Shown: positions 36,258 through 45,330, counted from the stretch's first letter. The stretch is DNA of 64,000 nucleotides from an uncultured Bacteroidales bacterium (GCA_900314725.1 OMWJ01000005.1:1-64000), one strand, 5' to 3'. Numbers and translations: made by a program. Notes: generated by a model from the sequence alone, not told the origin.

Positions 36258-38438
36258 ATGAAACGTTTTTTTATCTTCTTCGTATGTTTAAGTGTTACTG
36301 TGTTTGTTGGTTTTTCTCAAAAAAATGACAGACAAGATAAAGTGGCAATAAGAGGAAATGGAGTTAATACATTTCTTTCTCATCAAAAAACAACCAATAC
36401 TCTTCTAAAGGATGCTTTCTCTGATAGGTTTTGTTTATACAATATAAAAGGTAAGGAATATATTTCTCTTCTTCTTAGAGTGGATAGAGATAATGACCTT
36501 TCTTTTCTAAAGAAATATGACTATATTCTTGGTTCTCGTCAAGCAAGAGTAGTTACTTTGAAGTTGAATACAGAACAATTGGAACGTTTTTGTGAAGAAA
36601 GTTCAATAATAGAAATAGAAACAGCACGCAAAGCAGGAATGCCTTTACTCAATAAATCAAGAACGGTTATGCATGTTGAAGATGTTTGGAATGGAATAGA
36701 TTTATTGCAGGGATATACAGGAAAAGATGTTATAATAGGTGTTGCTGATTGGGGTATAGATTATTCTCATCCTAATTTTTATGATACTCTTTTAGAAGAT
36801 TACAGAATTTTAGCAGCATGGGATCAATTTAGAACACAAGGTCCTGCTCCTGAAGGATTTTCGTATGGAACTTTATTAGAAGGAAGAGATGATTTGCTTG
36901 CAGCAGGGTGTGATACGTCCAATACATATAAATATGGTTATCACTCTACTCATGTTGCTGGTATAACAGGAGGAAGTGGTGCAGGAACAGATTACAGAGG
37001 TGTAGCACCAGAAGCTAATTGGATATTCTGTACATGGATTCCTGATGAAACATCTGTTTTGGATGCATACGCTTGGATGAGAAATTATGCAAAAAGCAAA
37101 GGCAAACGTTTGGTGATTAATAACTCTTGGGGTTTATTCAACTTCGGAACCATGGATGGTACATCAATGTTGGATGAATTCATTAACGATATGTCAGACA
37201 ACGACAGTGTTGTTTTTACAGTTTCAGCAGGTAATAACGGAACGGAATTGTTCCATATCAAGGCAGACTTTTCCGATGAAGAAAACCCTGCTGATACCCT
37301 TAGAAGTGAAATAGGTTTTGGTTCAGAAAGCGTTAATAACTATTGGGGAGAGACTATTACTTTGCAAAGTGAAAACAATGCCAACTTTACTACCAAGATA
37401 GAAGTCTATGACAGACATTGGAACAAAGTCCATGAAAGTGATGTCTTGGTATGTAATGGAAATGTTATAGCAGATACTATGTTTGTGGTTCAGGATGGAG
37501 ATACTATTATATATAGAGCTTCTTCTCGTTTTTCTACTGATGATATTCATTTGGTAGATTGGGAGGTTAGAAAGACAAAGCTTACAAATAGTTTTACACA
37601 TGTTGTCCTTGTTATAAGTGCAGAGCAAGGTGTTGTTCATGCATGGAATGTAGCTTGTCTTACCAGTGCAGTAGGAAATTGGGGATATGATTTTATGGAT
37701 TCTCAAGAAGGTTATCTTGCAGGTAATGATGAATATGGTATAGATGAACCATCTCTTGCAGAAAAGGTGATAACCGTAGGAGCGAGCAAGATAAGAAGAA
37801 CAAACGTCCCTTCAACTATTGCTTTGTTCTCTTCAAGAGGACCAACGATGTGTCCTTATGTAAAGCCAGAGATAGTAGCACCTGGACAAGATATAATGTC
37901 TTCTATTTCTTCATTTACAACAGAGAGTGTAAATGTATATACTACTGTGCCTTTCAATGAACGAGACTATCCTTTCGCAGCTCTTTCAGGGACTTCAATG
38001 TCTTGTCCTATGGTAACGGGTAGTGTAGCTCTTATGCTTGAGGCTAATCCTCTTCTTACACCAGACGAAATAAAAGAAATAATTATTCAGACAGCAGATA
38101 CTAATGTTAATACAGGAACTTGTCCTAATGATATTTGGGGTTATGGAAACATAAATACATATAGAGCAGTTAAGATGGCTGAAACAGTTATGGGCTTGAA
38201 TGGTGTTGAATCAGCGACTACTTTGCGAGTTTATCCTAATCCAGCACAAGATGTTCTATATCTTGTAGGAAATAATATCAAAGGCGAAGTCTTAGTTTTT
38301 GATATGATGGGTAGAAAACTATTGTCTTCGACTTTAAATGGTAAAACAGTAGATATATCTTCATTGTACAGTGGAGTTTATATGCTTTGTGTTAAGGATA
38401 AAGCTACTGTTTATCAAACAAAATTTATAAAAAACTAA
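36258..38438 (+). CDS. Secreted subtilisin-like serine protease (S8) with T9SS sorting domain
   Basis: 726 residues. A signal peptide (MKRFFIFFVCLSVTVFVGFSQ) is followed by a propeptide-like region to about residue 135 and an S8 catalytic domain. The Asp is in IIGVADWGIDYSHPNF, the His in YHSTHVAGITGG, the oxyanion Asn in NNSWG/VSAGNNG and the Ser in ALSGTSMSCPMVTG. A large insert (about residues 340-490) splits the domain. The last 75 residues (LRVYPNPAQDVLYLVGNNIKGEVLVFDMMGRKLL ... GVYMLCVKD) are a T9SS type A sorting domain. It should be exported through the T9SS and degrade proteins outside the cell. Confidence 0.95.
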   Translation: MKRFFIFFVCLSVTVFVGFSQKNDRQDKVAIRGNGVNTFLSHQKTTNTLLKDAFSDRFCLYNIKGKEYISLLLRVDRDNDLSFLKKYDYILGSRQARVVTLKLNTEQLERFCEESSIIEIETARKAGMPLLNKSRTVMHVEDVWNGIDLLQGYTGKDVIIGVADWGIDYSHPNFYDTLLEDYRILAAWDQFRTQGPAPEGFSYGTLLEGRDDLLAAGCDTSNTYKYGYHSTHVAGITGGSGAGTDYRGVAPEANWIFCTWIPDETSVLDAYAWMRNYAKSKGKRLVINNSWGLFNFGTMDGTSMLDEFINDMSDNDSVVFTVSAGNNGTELFHIKADFSDEENPADTLRSEIGFGSESVNNYWGETITLQSENNANFTTKIEVYDRHWNKVHESDVLVCNGNVIADTMFVVQDGDTIIYRASSRFSTDDIHLVDWEVRKTKLTNSFTHVVLVISAEQGVVHAWNVACLTSAVGNWGYDFMDSQEGYLAGNDEYGIDEPSLAEKVITVGASKIRRTNVPSTIALFSSRGPTMCPYVKPEIVAPGQDIMSSISSFTTESVNVYTTVPFNERDYPFAALSGTSMSCPMVTGSVALMLEANPLLTPDEIKEIIIQTADTNVNTGTCPNDIWGYGNINTYRAVKMAETVMGLNGVESATTLRVYPNPAQDVLYLVGNNIKGEVLVFDMMGRKLLSSTLNGKTVDISSLYSGVYMLCVKDKATVYQTKFIKN

Positions 38439-38479
38439 AAAAAATTAACTTTTATATATAGCATAAAACAAAAAAAGTG

Positions 38480-38487
38480 TAAATTTG
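38480..38487 (+). promoter_or_regulatory. -7 promoter box for gcvH
   Basis: TAAATTTG, 67 nt before the gcvH start; no TTG at the expected spacing. Confidence 0.45.
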
Positions 38488-38554
38488 CAAACGAAAACCG
38501 ATAGGTTTGAGATTAAAAGAAAGAAAAATATAAACTAATAAAAACAAAAGACAG

Positions 38555-38935
38555 ATGAATATTCCACAAAATTTAAAGTATTCAGAAGACCACGAATGGT
38601 TAAGAATAGAAGGAAATGAAGCATACATTGGTATTAGCGATTATGCACAACATGAACTTGGAGATATAGTTTTTGTTGATGTTGATACAGAAGGAGAAGA
38701 ACTATCTGCAGGAGATACTTTCGGATCAATAGAAGCAGTTAAAACAGTTTCAGATCTTTTGATGCCTGTTTCAGGAAAAGTATTAGAAGTAAATGCTGCA
38801 TTGGAAGATAATGCTGCAGCTATCAATACAGATCCTTACGGAGAAGGCTGGATAATAAAAATAGAAATGACAGATGCTGCAGAGGCTGACAAACTTATGG
38901 ATGCTACAGCTTATTCTGCTCACATTGGTCTTTAA
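38555..38935 (+). CDS. gcvH: Glycine cleavage system H protein
   Basis: 126 residues, normal length. The lipoylation site is the Lys in FGSIEAVKTVSDLLMPVSGKV, and the N-terminal YSEDHEWLRIEGNEAYIGISDYAQHELGDIVFVDVD is canonical. It shuttles the aminomethyl group between GcvP, GcvT and GcvL in the cytoplasm. None of those partners is beside it, so in this genome the H protein is separate. It can also act as a donor in lipoate transfer. Confidence 0.97.
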   Translation: MNIPQNLKYSEDHEWLRIEGNEAYIGISDYAQHELGDIVFVDVDTEGEELSAGDTFGSIEAVKTVSDLLMPVSGKVLEVNAALEDNAAAINTDPYGEGWIIKIEMTDAAEADKLMDATAYSAHIGL

Positions 38936-38965
38936 TCATTCATATTAGAAAACATATTAAATAGG

Positions 38966-38998
38966 GGCTTTGCCTAAAACAAAGCCTTTATTTTTTTT
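38966..38998 (+). terminator. Terminator after gcvH
   Basis: A 7-bp inverted repeat GGCTTTG/CAAAGCC (38966-38972 with 38980-38986) followed by a T-rich tract to 38998. Confidence 0.75.
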
Positions 38999-39009
38999 GT
39001 GTATGACCG

Positions 39010-39429
39010 ATGAAAAATAAATATCTTTTAAATTCTTATACTTATTACATTCTTTTTATTGTTTGTACGCTGAGTATAATAACGCTGCTACTACTCCCAT
39101 TGAGTGTATTTCCTTCTACATCCACGATTGCTCTTTTTAAGCATTCCGACAAAGTAGTACATTTTATTATGTTTTTTGGTGAAACGTGGTTGTTGTTCCG
39201 CTGTATAGAGTTTATAAAGAAATATAATTTCAAAAAGATTGGTTATATCGTGTTTGTCTCTGTTTTTCTTTTTGGTTTTCTAACTGAAATCTTGCAAAAG
39301 ATTACCTATAACACTGCTAAAAGAACCTTCTCTATTTGGGATTTATTCTTTGATACCTTAGCGTGCGTTGTTGCAATAGTGTTGATTAATATTCTTGCCT
39401 GCAAAATAAAAAGCAGACGTTTCTTCTAA
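39010..39429 (+). CDS. VanZ-like membrane protein
   Basis: 139 residues with four membrane segments. FKHSDKVVHFIMFFGETWLLFRC and FGFLTEILQKITYNTAKRTFSIWDLFFDTLACVVAIVL match the VanZ-like family, including the conserved His, Glu and Asp positions. The function of most members is unknown; VanZ gives low-level teicoplanin resistance, which should not be assumed here. It lies 11 nt after the gcvH terminator. Confidence 0.75.
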   Translation: MKNKYLLNSYTYYILFIVCTLSIITLLLLPLSVFPSTSTIALFKHSDKVVHFIMFFGETWLLFRCIEFIKKYNFKKIGYIVFVSVFLFGFLTEILQKITYNTAKRTFSIWDLFFDTLACVVAIVLINILACKIKSRRFF

Positions 39430-39536
39430 GCAACGTTTTTCTATTTTTTATGGTTGAAGATAGATAAATATTAGCATCTAAGTAATTTTTTATCATTTTT
39501 TGCGTTCAAGTAATTGTGAAATAAAGAAGTATTAAG

Positions 39537-40442
39537 ATGAAGATAGAAGTAAAAGAAAATATAAGTTTATTAGATTTTGTGTTGAAATATTTTCCTCAAG
39601 TCTCTGTAACAAAGGCAAAGAAAATGATTCTTTATAATTGTTTCTCAATCTCGGGAGCGAGTATAAAGAGTTTTGAGTATATGTTGGAAAAAGGAACTAC
39701 GATAAACTACAGAAAGTATTCTGGTGGTATGCATATAGCAAGAGAGAAAAGAGATATTGCGGTTTTGTATGAAGATGAGAATATTTTGGTTGTAAATAAA
39801 TCGTTTGGACAGAAGGTATTTGACCCTAAGGACAAAAAAAACGAAGATATGCTTACTGAGGTGAAGCGTTATGTACATAAGAAGATGAGGACTGCTGCAG
39901 TATATATTATCTTTGCTCCCGATACTTATGAGAGTGGTCTTTGTATTTTTTCAAAAAACAAGTTTGCTTACGAAAAGATGATAGACCAAATCAAAGATAT
40001 GACTTTTGGAATAGATGTTATATGTTGCAACAGACCAAAACACAAAAACGATAAAATCAAATTCTTCTTTCAGGAAAACAAGGGTAGATTAGATGTTTCT
40101 TTGTCGGAAAGAGAAGGCTATGCTCCTTTCACCGTGCAGTACAAGACTACAGAAGATTTGTCTTTGGGAGAGGAAGACTTTTTTATGCTTCATATAGAGC
40201 AAAAAGGCTATTATCCACTATTGACACGAGCTTTTCTTAATAGCATTAATATTCCTGTGGTCGGAGATATAAGATTTGACAGACAAAAAGCAAAGAATAT
40301 ACTTAAATACTCCGTTTCATCCATAGAGTTTAAAAATATAATAAATAGCAAGAAAACCAAAGTGGCTTGCAAACTTCCTAATACATTTACTTCTTTCAAT
40401 GCTCCTGTATATATGAGCAAGAGACAAACTTCAGAAGAATGA
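39537..40442 (+). CDS. Divergent RluA-type pseudouridine synthase-like protein
   Basis: 301 residues. An S4-like N-terminus (SLLDFVLKYFPQVSVTKAKKMILYNCFSISG) is followed by AVLYEDENILVVNKSFGQKV, which matches the start of the RluA catalytic domain. The usual HRLDxxTSGL reads IFAPDTYESGLCIFSKN: the aligned catalytic Asp is present (D129) but the flanking His, Arg and Leu are lost. The later TGRTHQIRVHL segment reads GYYPLLTRAFLNSINIPVVGDIRF, also lacking key residues. It may be an altered synthase or a non-catalytic RNA-binding relative. I am confident of the fold, not of activity. Confidence 0.65.
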   Translation: MKIEVKENISLLDFVLKYFPQVSVTKAKKMILYNCFSISGASIKSFEYMLEKGTTINYRKYSGGMHIAREKRDIAVLYEDENILVVNKSFGQKVFDPKDKKNEDMLTEVKRYVHKKMRTAAVYIIFAPDTYESGLCIFSKNKFAYEKMIDQIKDMTFGIDVICCNRPKHKNDKIKFFFQENKGRLDVSLSEREGYAPFTVQYKTTEDLSLGEEDFFMLHIEQKGYYPLLTRAFLNSINIPVVGDIRFDRQKAKNILKYSVSSIEFKNIINSKKTKVACKLPNTFTSFNAPVYMSKRQTSEE

Positions 40443-40462
40443 TAAGCCTTAGCAATGTAGCA

Positions 40463-40495
40463 AAAAAATAAAAGAGACAAACATCGTTTGTCTCT
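40463..40495 (-). terminator. Terminator of the tRNA operon
   Basis: A perfect 10-bp inverted repeat (40473-40482 with 40486-40495, 3-nt loop) followed on the minus strand by a T-rich tract, 12 nt after tRNA-Arg. Confidence 0.8.
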
Positions 40496-40506
40496 CTTTC
40501 TCTTTG

Positions 40507-40580
40507 TGATCCCAGAAGGATTCAAACCTTCAACCGCTTGATCCGTAGTCAAGTACTCTATTCAGTTGAGCTATGGGACC
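40507..40580 (-). tRNA. tRNA-Arg (anticodon ACG)
   Basis: The minus strand folds into a cloverleaf. The acceptor stem is GGTCCCA with TGGGATC (one G-U pair), the anticodon stem is CTTGA/TCAAG with loop CTACGGA (anticodon ACG), and the T arm is GAAGG-TTTGAAT-CCTTC. Discriminator A; CCA is not encoded. A34 would need conversion to inosine by TadA to read CGU/CGC/CGA. Second gene of the tRNA operon. Confidence 0.95.
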
Positions 40581-40583
40581 AAC

Positions 40584-40709
40584 TTTCTCTCTTTCTCTCC
40601 CCACATCTTTTCTCCCTCTCCCCATATCTTTTCTCCCTTTCCCCACATCTTTTCTTTCTCTCCTCTACATCTTTTCTTTCTTTCCCCACATCCTCTTTCT
40701 TGCACCCCT
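40584..40709 (-). repeat. 21-nt-period purine-rich tandem array between two tRNA genes
   Basis: On the minus strand about five units of 21-22 nt contain AAAAGATGTGGGGA or close variants, with G/A-only stretches between; the plus strand is almost pure pyrimidine. It fills the whole spacer between tRNA-Cys and tRNA-Arg and would be part of their precursor. Several reading frames through it stay open only because of its composition; they are not genes. Confidence 0.7.
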
Positions 40710-40712
40710 TGG

Positions 40713-40783
40713 AGGTCTCTTCCGGATTCGAACCGGAGTAAACGGTTTTGCAGACCGGCACCTAGCCACTCGGTCAAGAGACC
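40713..40783 (-). tRNA. tRNA-Cys (anticodon GCA)
   Basis: The minus strand gives the acceptor stem GGTCTCT/AGAGACC, the anticodon loop CTGCAAA (GCA) in a stem ending CCGGT/ACCG, the T arm CTCCGG-TTCGAAT-CCGGA-like, and discriminator U as expected for Cys. CCA follows directly at 40712-40710 and may be encoded. First gene of the operon. Confidence 0.95.
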
Positions 40784-40805
40784 TTTTTTCGCTGTTTTCA
40801 GTTTG

Positions 40806-40835
40806 CAAAAGTACAATCTTTTATTTAAATGACAA
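40806..40835 (-). promoter_or_regulatory. Promoter of the tRNA-Cys/tRNA-Arg operon
   Basis: On the minus strand TTG (40835-40833), exactly 19 nt, and TACTTTTG (40813-40806), a full consensus match 22 nt upstream of tRNA-Cys. Confidence 0.75.
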
Positions 40836-40911
40836 ATTTTTTGGAGTAAAAATATAAAATATTTTTTTCAGTATGTAAAAATAAGCAGATAAATGATGAA
40901 TGATAGACCTC

Positions 40912-41045
40912 TTTGAAAAAAGAGTTGGTTTTTGAAAAAAAAGACTTGATTTTTACATGCAAAAGACTTGGTTTTTATAGTAAAAAGAGTTGATTTTTTT
41001 TTACAAAAACCAACTCTTTTTTTACAAAGACTTACTCTTTTTCTA
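40912..41045 (+). repeat. Intergenic 21-22 nt repeat array, locus C
   Basis: Units on the plus strand: AAAAAAGAGTTGGTTTTT, AAAAAAAAGACTTGATTTTT, GCAAAAGACTTGGTTTTT, AAAAAGAGTTGATTTTTT, then an inverted copy AAAAACCAACTCTTTTTTT and a last worn unit. The 14-mer AAAGAGTTGGTTTT (40919-40932) occurs twice more, in locus E. It lies between the tRNA promoter and the end of purC; one direct/inverted pair (40983-41032) probably ends purC transcription. Confidence 0.65.
40983..41032 (-). terminator. Probable purC terminator formed from repeat units
   Basis: AAAAAGAGTTGATTTTT pairs with the inverted AAAAACCAACTCTTTTT, with one mismatch. It lies within repeat locus C just past the purC stop. Confidence 0.55.
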
Positions 41046-41055
41046 AGATGTATTA

Positions 41056-42003
41056 CTATATGTTGTTTAGGCAAGAATTTATGTTATCCTCTATGCGTTT
41101 TGCGATATTGGAATGCTCGTCTGCTTTTACAAATTTCTCACCTGTGATGTGTTCATACAGCTCTATGTAACGGTTAGATATGCTTTCAACGATTTCGTCA
41201 GTCATTTCAGGCACTTTTTGTCCCTCTTTACCCTGAAAACCATTGTCCATCAACCACTCTCTGACAAATTCCTTACTCAATTGACGTTGTTTTTCTCCTT
41301 TTTGTTGTCTTTCCTGATAACCATCAAGATAAAAATAACGAGAAGAGTCAGGAGTGTGAATCTCATCTATAAGATATATCTGACCGTCGGCTTTTCCAAA
41401 TTCATATTTTGTATCTACAAGTATAAGTCCTCTTTGTCTTGCAACCTCAGATCCTCTTTCAAAAAGTTGTAGAGCATATTTCTCAATCTGTTCATAGTCT
41501 TCTTTGCTGACCAAGCCTTGAGCAATTATTTCTTCTTTGGAAATGTTTTCGTCATGTCCTGCATCTGCTTTGGTAGTAGGAGTGATTATAGGGGTAGGGA
41601 ATTTGTCATTTTCTTTCATTCCTTCAGGTAGTGGCACGCCACACAAAGTCCTTGCTCCATTTTTGTACTCTCTGTAAGAAGAACCTGCTAAGTATCCTCT
41701 GACAATCATCTCAACTTTGAACGGATCGCACTTTTTTCCGATAGTAACCATAGGGTCTGGAGTAGCTATCTTCCAGTTTGGTAGGATATCCTTAGTGATG
41801 TCAAGGAATTTTGCTGCTATTTGGTTAAGTATCTGTCCTTTGTAAGGAATGCCTTTTGGTAATACCACATCAAATGCAGATATTCTGTCTGTAACAATCA
41901 TAGCAAGGTATTTGTCATCAATGTTATAAACATCTCTAACCTTGCCTTCGTAATACGATTTCTGATTTTTAAAATGATAATCTGTTTTAATTAGTGCTTG
42001 CAT
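41056..42003 (-). CDS. purC: Phosphoribosylaminoimidazole-succinocarboxamide synthase
   Basis: 315 residues of the longer (about 300 aa) SAICAR synthetase form. [54 protein letters not shown], and [32 protein letters not shown] are family signatures. It joins CAIR and aspartate in purine synthesis in the cytoplasm. It starts 16 nt after the PNGase F-like gene, which is an odd operon partner; no promoter box was seen in the gap. Confidence 0.97.
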   Translation of the reverse strand: MQALIKTDYHFKNQKSYYEGKVRDVYNIDDKYLAMIVTDRISAFDVVLPKGIPYKGQILNQIAAKFLDITKDILPNWKIATPDPMVTIGKKCDPFKVEMIVRGYLAGSSYREYKNGARTLCGVPLPEGMKENDKFPTPIITPTTKADAGHDENISKEEIIAQGLVSKEDYEQIEKYALQLFERGSEVARQRGLILVDTKYEFGKADGQIYLIDEIHTPDSSRYFYLDGYQERQQKGEKQRQLSKEFVREWLMDNGFQGKEGQKVPEMTDEIVESISNRYIELYEHITGEKFVKADEHSNIAKRIEDNINSCLNNI

Positions 42004-42019
42004 ATTGTTTCTATTTTTT

Positions 42020-43681
42020 TTATTGTTTGTCTCTATTTATGAACATCTTATATTCTGAATGACCATTGCAAGAAATGTATGCAGAATAATAACCTTCTGC
42101 AAAATCTTTGTAGTCTATGGTTACATCATGTCTGTTTTTCGCATCAAAAGTCTTGTTATATACTTGTTCGCCTGTCTTTCTGTTTTTTATAACTACCTCC
42201 ATTTTTTCTTCAAAGTTTAATTGACAGAAGAATAAAATGCGCAACTCTTTCTTGTCTTTATCTTGTAGAGTTACAAGTTTGTTTTCTCTGTGTTGCAATA
42301 CGAACTTGTCATCGGTAACAACAAAAGGTTGGTTGATAAAACAGCCAAAATCTGGTTCAAAAGCATGCAAAATATTAGTGCTGTCTTTGTCGTAAATCAG
42401 AATATAGCCATCTTTTTGCATAGGATTAGCCCACCACGACAAGCCATCGCAGTCCGTATCCTCCACTTTGAACAGACAAGAATCACCTTCTTGAAGTTTT
42501 ATTCTGTGGGTATATATTTTTTCTGTGTCAAATTGAGTCTGTTCATAATACTTCTTGCCAGCGACAAAGCCGAGTTTAGCATTGTTGTCTCTCTCTGTTT
42601 TTGCGATAAACCATTTATCTCTTGCGTCAGCATTCGTTTTAAATACAAGTATAAACTCAGTAGGTAGGGCTATCGGTCGCAAATAAAATTCACGAATATC
42701 TTCTATCTCATGGTGTTTATATTCTTTGTCTTTAATAAAAAATAGGTCATTAGCAATCTGATAGCCAGCATCACCACTGTTATGACCGTTGTAGTAGTCA
42801 AAACTCAAATCTATGTTCAGTTTCTTGTCTTTTATGTAAGGGGTAAGGTCGTAATAGTATTCATTAACCTTTGTTCCTGGACACCAGCCTGCACGGTTAT
42901 AGATCCAAGTGCCACCTTGTGGTTGGACAGGATTACATCCGCAATCATCTCTCCAAACGCTTTGCTTTGCAACTAAATTATCATTGACTCTATAGTAATA
43001 AGATTTTTCTAAGAACTCTGCTGCTGCATTCAAACCATCGCCTCCATGTCCTGAAACAGTCATTCTTGCTAACACTTTTTTAGTTCCGTTAGGAACAACG
43101 ATAGTTCTTTTTGGTAGGAAATCATCTATTGTGCTGTCTTCTCTTCCAAAAGGATAGTATCCAAGATAAACATTCTCTACACCGATGAAATCAGTCGGTT
43201 TTTCTTTCGGATTGTATTCTGTGAAAATAAAGTCTGTTGAGGCAAGAAATCCGTCTTGGTAACCTTCGAATGAAATAACTATATCCACACTGTCTGTCAT
43301 CAATGGCAGATATTCAGTGATATTCCATCTAAGATGATAATCCCAAGTAGAAGCCTTTGCTCCTTGGTTGTACCAACCTGAATAAGGGGTTATCATTCTT
43401 CCAAGTTGGAAATTAAGAGTATCTTTTCCTTGTACTTTTCTAAGAAGAATGTTGATGGAATAATCCCAATCAGAACATTTATGTTCAGGACAATTCAAGG
43501 AAAAGTCCAAAGTGATGTCCTTTATTTGTTTGTCTTTTATTGGAAAGAGAACTTTCTTTGAGTATTCTTCACGTGTTTTCAGATGAGTGCGATTATGCAC
43601 AAGAATGTTGAACTTGTTTTCTTGAGCAAAGGTTACTATGCAAAGAAAGAATGCAAGTATGAAAATTATTCTTTGTTTCAT
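42020..43681 (-). CDS. Exported PNGase F-like peptide-N-glycosidase
   Basis: 553 residues. The signal peptide is [21 protein letters not shown] long N-terminal region contains [16 protein letters not shown] and [11 protein letters not shown], similar to the catalytic-Asp region of PNGase F. A second domain has [27 protein letters not shown] and the paired-Cys [23 protein letters not shown], both typical of PNGase F-type proteins. The last 60 residues ([17 protein letters not shown] ... [11 protein letters not shown]) resemble a T9SS sorting domain. PNGase F cuts N-glycans from asparagine; here it would act outside the cell on host or dietary glycoproteins. Activity is inferred from family. 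Confidence 0.82.
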   Translation of the reverse strand: MKQRIIFILAFFLCIVTFAQENKFNILVHNRTHLKTREEYSKKVLFPIKDKQIKDITLDFSLNCPEHKCSDWDYSINILLRKVQGKDTLNFQLGRMITPYSGWYNQGAKASTWDYHLRWNITEYLPLMTDSVDIVISFEGYQDGFLASTDFIFTEYNPKEKPTDFIGVENVYLGYYPFGREDSTIDDFLPKRTIVVPNGTKKVLARMTVSGHGGDGLNAAAEFLEKSYYYRVNDNLVAKQSVWRDDCGCNPVQPQGGTWIYNRAGWCPGTKVNEYYYDLTPYIKDKKLNIDLSFDYYNGHNSGDAGYQIANDLFFIKDKEYKHHEIEDIREFYLRPIALPTEFILVFKTNADARDKWFIAKTERDNNAKLGFVAGKKYYEQTQFDTEKIYTHRIKLQEGDSCLFKVEDTDCDGLSWWANPMQKDGYILIYDKDSTNILHAFEPDFGCFINQPFVVTDDKFVLQHRENKLVTLQDKDKKELRILFFCQLNFEEKMEVVIKNRKTGEQVYNKTFDAKNRHDVTIDYKDFAEGYYSAYISCNGHSEYKMFINRDKQ

Positions 43682-43710
43682 TGTATATGTGATTTTTAAG
43701 TTTCTGTTTG

Positions 43711-43718
43711 CAAAGTTA
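43711..43718 (-). promoter_or_regulatory. -7 promoter box for the PNGase F-like gene
   Basis: TAACTTTG on the minus strand, 29 nt before the start codon, in the 42-nt gap after the Usp-like gene. Confidence 0.5.
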
Positions 43719-43723
43719 CAAAA

Positions 43724-44578
43724 TTATTCGCACATAACGAAAATATCATCCCTTCTATTAAGAAATAGGATAGGGACTTTGTTTAGACGGTTGAGGACTT
43801 TCTTTTCGGAAAGACCAAAGAAAAATTCTATGAATCCTTTGTTGGCGGTAGTTTGAAAAATACACAAGTTGCGATTTTCTTTTTCAGCAAAATCTATGGC
43901 TTGAACATCTGTTTGTGTGCTACGATTAAGAGAATGAATATTGCGAGTGGAGATTTTGAAGTTTCTGAACATCTTTCGGGCAAAACCAATATTGAGATTC
44001 AATTGTTTTTGCAAGTATTCGTCTCTGTATCTGTGATAATATATGTCTATGATAGAGTTTGCGAACCTGCCGAAATAAGAAGCCCAAAGAACTTTTTCCT
44101 TGCTTTCTTTTAAAGAGTCCATGCTGAGAACAATCTCTTCAAAGTTGTTGTCTTGTGCTTTTGCATTGTTGAACAGGAAGTAGGCAATGCGGGAAGAATA
44201 AAAGTTATTTATTATGTTATCAACAGAGATTGGATTTCGTTTATCCTTGCTTGTGTTGTCAATGTTTGAAATAAGCATTACTCCATTTAGAAGTTCGCCG
44301 GTGGAATGGATTATATCTTTTGTTTTTCCTTTAAGAGCAACGAAAGAATGAGTGAAAGGAAGGTCTATCTCTTTGTTTATCTGTTCTAAACTTTTTGAGG
44401 CTTGTTCGGTGGAAATGTTTGTATATTTTTCATCTGCTATATATAGTAGGATTAATCCTTTTTTTAGCATTAGAGCGAATTTCTCTGCCCAAAGAACTAT
44501 TGACTTGTAGTTGTCTAAATTTGTAAGGTAGGCAATAACAAACTGATCTCTATATTCACCTTTTTTATACTTTTTCAT
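43724..44578 (-). CDS. Divergent two-domain universal stress protein-like protein
   Basis: 284 residues. Two Usp-like halves can be traced: DQFVIAYLTNLDNYKSIVLWAEKFALMLKKGLILLYIA at the start and NFEEIVLSMDSLKESKEKVLWASYFGRFA in the middle. The segment FGLSEKKVLNRLNKVPILFLNRRDD closes the second half. The ATP-binding Gly-rich motif is not visible. It is related in layout to the Usp at 6782-7609 but clearly more diverged. It starts 10 nt after the rhomboid gene. Function unknown. Confidence 0.65.
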   Translation of the reverse strand: MKKYKKGEYRDQFVIAYLTNLDNYKSIVLWAEKFALMLKKGLILLYIADEKYTNISTEQASKSLEQINKEIDLPFTHSFVALKGKTKDIIHSTGELLNGVMLISNIDNTSKDKRNPISVDNIINNFYSSRIAYFLFNNAKAQDNNFEEIVLSMDSLKESKEKVLWASYFGRFANSIIDIYYHRYRDEYLQKQLNLNIGFARKMFRNFKISTRNIHSLNRSTQTDVQAIDFAEKENRNLCIFQTTANKGFIEFFFGLSEKKVLNRLNKVPILFLNRRDDIFVMCE

Positions 44579-44588
44579 TTCATTTTGT

Positions 44589-45311
44589 TTAGAAATATCT
44601 TTGAGCTTTCTTTCTCCAATACAATACTAAAAACAGTCCTGCTAATGCTCCTCCAAGATGTGCAAAATGAGCTACGCCATCGCTTGTTCCAAGTACTCCG
44701 TTGAAAAGTTCCAAGAGCATGTATCCTACAACGAAATATTTTGTTTTGATAGGTACGAGAAAATAAAGATAGATGTAGTTGTTTGGGAACATCATGCCGA
44801 ATGCCAATAAAAGACCGAAACAAATTCCGCTGGCACCTATGCAATTGATATGATTAAGATAAGCTTCATTTGAGACAAGTGTTTCCGTGCCTTTGCCTAT
44901 CAGTCTTACTCCGTCATAAACGCCATTGAGAATGTCTTTATACATAAAATAATAGGTTATCTCTTGCATGATAGCTGCACCGATAGCCGTTACTATGCAG
45001 TATATTAGGAATCTTTTGCTGCCCCAGATGTTTTCCAATACACTTCCGAACATCCAAACGGCAAACATATTGAAAAACAAATGAGAAAAATTGCCGTGAA
45101 ATAAGGAATAGGTGATTATTTGCCAAAAATGAAAACTTTTGGTTGGGAAAAAGTGTAATCCAAAAACATTAGTTAAATCTATGCCTCGCATTTCTAAGAC
45201 GACACTGAGCAAAAACAAAAGAACGTTTATTATCAGTATGTTTTTGCAGACTAAAGGTAAGATGTTAAAACCCTGAGGGCGATATTCGTAATTGTTATTT
45301 TCCGTATACAT
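44589..45311 (-). CDS. Rhomboid-family intramembrane serine protease
   Basis: 240 residues from the ATG at 45311 (MYTENNNYEYRP). An earlier in-frame ATG at 45353 lies upstream of the promoter box at 45331-45338 and is rejected. Six or more membrane segments carry the rhomboid motifs FSHLFFNMFAVWMFGSVLENIWG, the catalytic Ser in CIGASGICFGLL and the His in VAHFAHLGGALAGL. It cuts membrane proteins within the lipid bilayer; substrates are unknown. Diverges from lptB. Confidence 0.9.
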   Translation of the reverse strand: MYTENNNYEYRPQGFNILPLVCKNILIINVLLFLLSVVLEMRGIDLTNVFGLHFFPTKSFHFWQIITYSLFHGNFSHLFFNMFAVWMFGSVLENIWGSKRFLIYCIVTAIGAAIMQEITYYFMYKDILNGVYDGVRLIGKGTETLVSNEAYLNHINCIGASGICFGLLLAFGMMFPNNYIYLYFLVPIKTKYFVVGYMLLELFNGVLGTSDGVAHFAHLGGALAGLFLVLYWRKKAQRYF

Positions 45312-45330
45312 ATATTGAAAAACTTTCTTG

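Noticed and set aside
39010-39429. Glycopeptide resistance gene vanZ
   Set aside because: Only the broad VanZ-like fold is seen and no van gene is near; resistance should not be inferred.
40538-40857. Several overlapping open frames on both strands across the tRNA spacer
   Set aside because: They overlap two clear tRNA genes and a low-complexity array; their peptides are simple Ser/Pro/Phe or Lys/Glu/Gly repeats that reflect base composition only.
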